Source: Cristatella mucedo
Taxonomy: Eukaryota > Bryozoa > Phylactolaemata > Cristatellidae
Assembly (NCBI GenBank): GCA_009760855.2
Contig: WPIO01000009.1
Coordinates: 7,291,001 to 7,355,000, forward strand
Direction of reading: 5' to 3'
DNA length: 64,000 bases
Position numbers and translations under genes: made by a program. Below are positions 62,443 to 64,000 of the stretch, in pieces; positions within the stretch are counted from its first letter, which is position 1, and each line of letters begins with the position of its first letter. The notes beneath the pieces were generated by a model, which saw only the letters and a list, made by a program, of their open reading frames with translations, was not told the origin of the DNA and did not search any database.

Positions 62443-64000
62443 ATGAGCTGTACCCGCTAGCGCTCTCACCATGGCCCGCGCGTGATCGCGTATCAGCGGG
62501 ATGCTCAGTATGCTGTACAGGGCACCGTTCACGTACGGCCGTATCTCGTGGTTCTCGTGTCCGAGCAGGTTGCCCAGCACTTTCAGCACCTTCGGCGGCT
62601 GCCTGGCGCACTGCTGCTTTCCTGTCACGATCGGCGGCAGCGCGTCAGCTAGCCTCTGCATGCACTCTCGACGATAGTAAGGCTCGATGCAGCCGGCAAT
62701 CAAACTATAACAGCTGCATTTGCATCGCATCACCGTCATCCGTCTGCAATTTGCGCGGCGATCACGTGGCAGCAGGCCTGATGGCATGCACTGGCATCCT
62801 CTCTAGGGTGGCAAAAGTGCAGCAGCCATATCGGTAATGAATTGGCTAATCAGCGACGCAGCATTGCTCGCATACGGCTGCCGCGAACCTGCGCTCAATG
62901 CAATCTTGACGCCTTCCGGCCAGCATAAAGCACTCCTATGGCTCACTGGCGGGCCGGCACGAATGTCAGGTCCCCCATGCTGATGAAAGCTATCTTACGT
63001 TTATGAGGCCCCTACTAGTCACAAAGTAAGCAAGATAAATTAACGTGGTTGCTATTAGAGGTCGGTGAGTGGTCACGGCTGCATTTGAACTCATCTTCAA
63101 TATGTGGGGGTTAAAATCTCGCAAAAACGTTTAGAGCTACTTTCTTTAAATCCCTTTCAAGTCTGTAAGTGCTGCCTGCGAAAGCTCTGTGGCCTCTATG
63201 ACACAACACATGTCTAAGTATTGGTATCGTCAGATTTAGCTCGACACTTGCAAAGACTGTGAGAGAATGCTGTTTGCACTTGGCTGAGAAGAGCGCAGAC
63301 CCCTCATACAAGCAGTTCCCGACAAGTGCTAGCAACAGGAACTGTGTGCACAGTCAAAAGCATAGGTAAACCCTTAAGTACCTGCTGTTCTTAAGCACAG
63401 ATTCATCATCAGAGCCACCGAGTACTCTAAAGTATAGTCGGATAGTGAATCATTATCGTCCAATACGTCAACAAGCCACTCGATGATGCCCTCATCGATC
63501 ATAACGTTTTGCAGCGGTCGCCTACAAATCAAAGAGCATCGTCTAATTGAGCAGAACATCAGGGAAAAGTTCATGTACGATCAATGAATGCAAGACATCG
63601 GACAGATATGACTTCCGGAAATGCACACCGGTCGGCCAACGGTGATTACAGGTTACATGTACATGAGACGCTGGGGATACCAAGGCTTGTTGCAAGCCTA
63701 ATTAAGCAACGCCACTACCCTTTAAAACTACACCAAGAGGCTGGAGTAGCTGCATCTAAGTAAGAATCTTGGCTGTGTAAGCTGTAATTTGCATCGACTT
63801 GCATACGAAATTGCAGGCAGGCCACGCACAGCAGCACAGACCTGAGTACAGCTGCAACAGCAAGTAAAACAGCTTTGCACTCACCGCAGACTGAGTTTCT
63901 GCAGGGCACCGAGAACGTTCTCTCTCGTGATAGAGTCTCTATCATCTGCTTTTAGGTTATCCATTAAAGCTTTCAGCAGGTTTTCATTCTGAGACAGATA
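58631..64000 (-). CDS. ARMC9: ARMC9 orthologue (LisH/armadillo, ciliary base), 3' part of gene; 5' end outside window
   Basis: ARMC9 is an armadillo-repeat protein of the ciliary basal body, linked to Joubert syndrome in humans. Exons on the minus strand read continuously in phase: 63885-64000 (partial), 63382-63521, 62470-62621, 62169-62259 and 61422-61600. A C-terminal exon follows at 58631-58785. Diagnostic matches to human ARMC9, as remembered, are [45 protein letters not shown], the MED.LRCF segment, and the acidic [13 protein letters not shown] stretch. The N-terminal LisH domain lies beyond the window. One or more exons between 61421 and 58786 and the exon with the stop codon remain unresolved. 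The gene converges on Kv-beta, with about 2.4 kb between their last confident exons. Confidence 0.93.
58945..59085 (+). mobile_element. SINE B fragment
   Basis: 'CACGGCGCGGTCGTGGGCGGCGGAGTCCC', 'GCAGGCAGTCCTTGATTGCCCACTGC', 'CTCTTCTGCCATTATAAGTGAGGCT'. Confidence 0.55.
59610..60066. mobile_element. Foldback-type element: about 105-bp inverted arms around an A-rich, telomere-like core
   Basis: The arm 59610-59715 ('GGCGTCGTTTGTTCATACAGCAATG', 'CAGGCTGTTCAACATGGTC', 'TTTAAATAAACATGTTT') is matched in reverse complement by 59950-60066. The roughly 235-bp core is made of degenerate CTAAACYCTAAGCCC / CAAAAACTCAAACTC motifs, including a tandem duplication of about 50 bp at 59770-59870. It lies in an ARMC9 intron. 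Confidence 0.8.
60525..60595 (-). CDS. Possible ARMC9 Ser/Pro-rich exon
   Basis: A strong acceptor (CTTCTGCTTTCTCCACAG) precedes an open stretch reading [20 protein letters not shown], then RPV. The donor would be GTG/GTCAGT. The composition and the SP..SLTP pattern suit the disordered C-terminal region of ARMC9. The entry phase does not fit directly onto the 61422 exon, so another exon would be needed between them. Confidence 0.3.
60859..60918. repeat. (CA)30 microsatellite
   Basis: 60 bp of CA, in an ARMC9 intron. Confidence 0.95.
61422..61600 (-). CDS. ARMC9: ARMC9 exon (acidic [21 protein letters not shown])
   Basis: The 179-nt exon has acceptor GTTGCGTAG. It codes [20 protein letters not shown], then [20 protein letters not shown] and [20 protein letters not shown]. 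The chosen donor AGCAGG/GTGAGG ends in phase 0. A later GAC/GTGAGC donor is also possible. The acidic run matches the human protein. Confidence 0.9.
62169..62259 (-). CDS. ARMC9: ARMC9 exon ([17 protein letters not shown])
   Basis: The 91-nt exon has acceptor CGCCCTGCAG and donor TCGA/GTAAGC. It codes [20 protein letters not shown], then [11 protein letters not shown] (CTG)n tract lies in the preceding intron at about 62409-62441. Confidence 0.95.
62470..62621 (-). CDS. ARMC9: ARMC9 exon ([17 protein letters not shown])
   Basis: The 152-nt exon has acceptor ATCGTGACAG and donor GCCATG/GTGAGA. It codes [20 protein letters not shown], then [20 protein letters not shown] and [11 protein letters not shown]. 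Confidence 0.96.
63382..63521 (-). CDS. ARMC9: ARMC9 exon ([19 protein letters not shown])
   Basis: The 140-nt exon has acceptor GATTTGTAG and donor GCAG/GTACTT. It codes [20 protein letters not shown], then [20 protein letters not shown] and LCLRTA. It is highly conserved with vertebrate ARMC9. Confidence 0.95.
63885..64000 (-). CDS. ARMC9: ARMC9 exon (partial at window edge)
   Basis: The exon reads [20 protein letters not shown], then [18 protein letters not shown], and ends CTGCG/GTGAGT in phase 2. It is an armadillo-type helix repeat. Its 5' boundary is outside the window. Confidence 0.93.

Overview
The window looks like nuclear DNA of an invertebrate animal. It holds spliced genes with tiny exons, GT-AG and one GC-AG intron, tRNA-derived SINEs, CR1/L2-like non-LTR retrotransposons with (ATT)n tails, a decayed hAT-type DNA transposon, and many micro- and minisatellites. 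Two conserved animal genes can be read. The species cannot be named from the sequence; a spiralian or other invertebrate is a guess.

Positions 1-27000 contain no gene I can support. This stretch is accessory DNA: GC-rich islands (about 2300-3900, 8000-9400), 3' fragments of two non-LTR families (called F1 and F2 here), two SINE families (A and B), a 1.6 kb F1 copy (10975-12560), an F1 copy split by a hAT remnant (14395-18775), an F2 copy with reverse transcriptase coding (23948-25525), and a 36-bp minisatellite (26175-26938).

Positions 28241-56259 on the + strand hold a complete voltage-gated K+ channel beta subunit gene (KCNAB / Hyperkinetic family). I reconstruct 14 coding exons totalling 1236 nt, giving a 411-residue aldo-keto-reductase-type protein. 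All splice phases agree. Every NADPH-contact and catalytic position I could align to mammalian Kv-beta2 falls at a constant offset of 46 residues. Exon 1 lies in a very GC-rich region (27360-29640) that probably includes the promoter. The introns are full of SINEs, LINE tails and simple repeats; one LINE tail ends 10 bp before exon 5.

Positions 58631-64000 on the - strand hold the 3' half of an ARMC9 orthologue (LisH/armadillo protein of the ciliary base). Five contiguous exons run from the window edge through the armadillo region and the acidic stretch, and a C-terminal Ser/Pro-rich exon lies further down. One further exon is tentative, and the stop-containing last exon is not identified. 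The two genes are convergent (tail to tail). A foldback element with a telomere-like A-rich core lies at 59610-60065 inside an ARMC9 intron.

I did not find a new multi-gene system. The observations most worth following are the GC-AG intron, the LINE tail acting as splice-acceptor context, the shared 3' tail of SINE A and LINE F1, the higher-order minisatellite open in several frames, the foldback element, and long perfect palindromes, one of them upstream of the channel gene.
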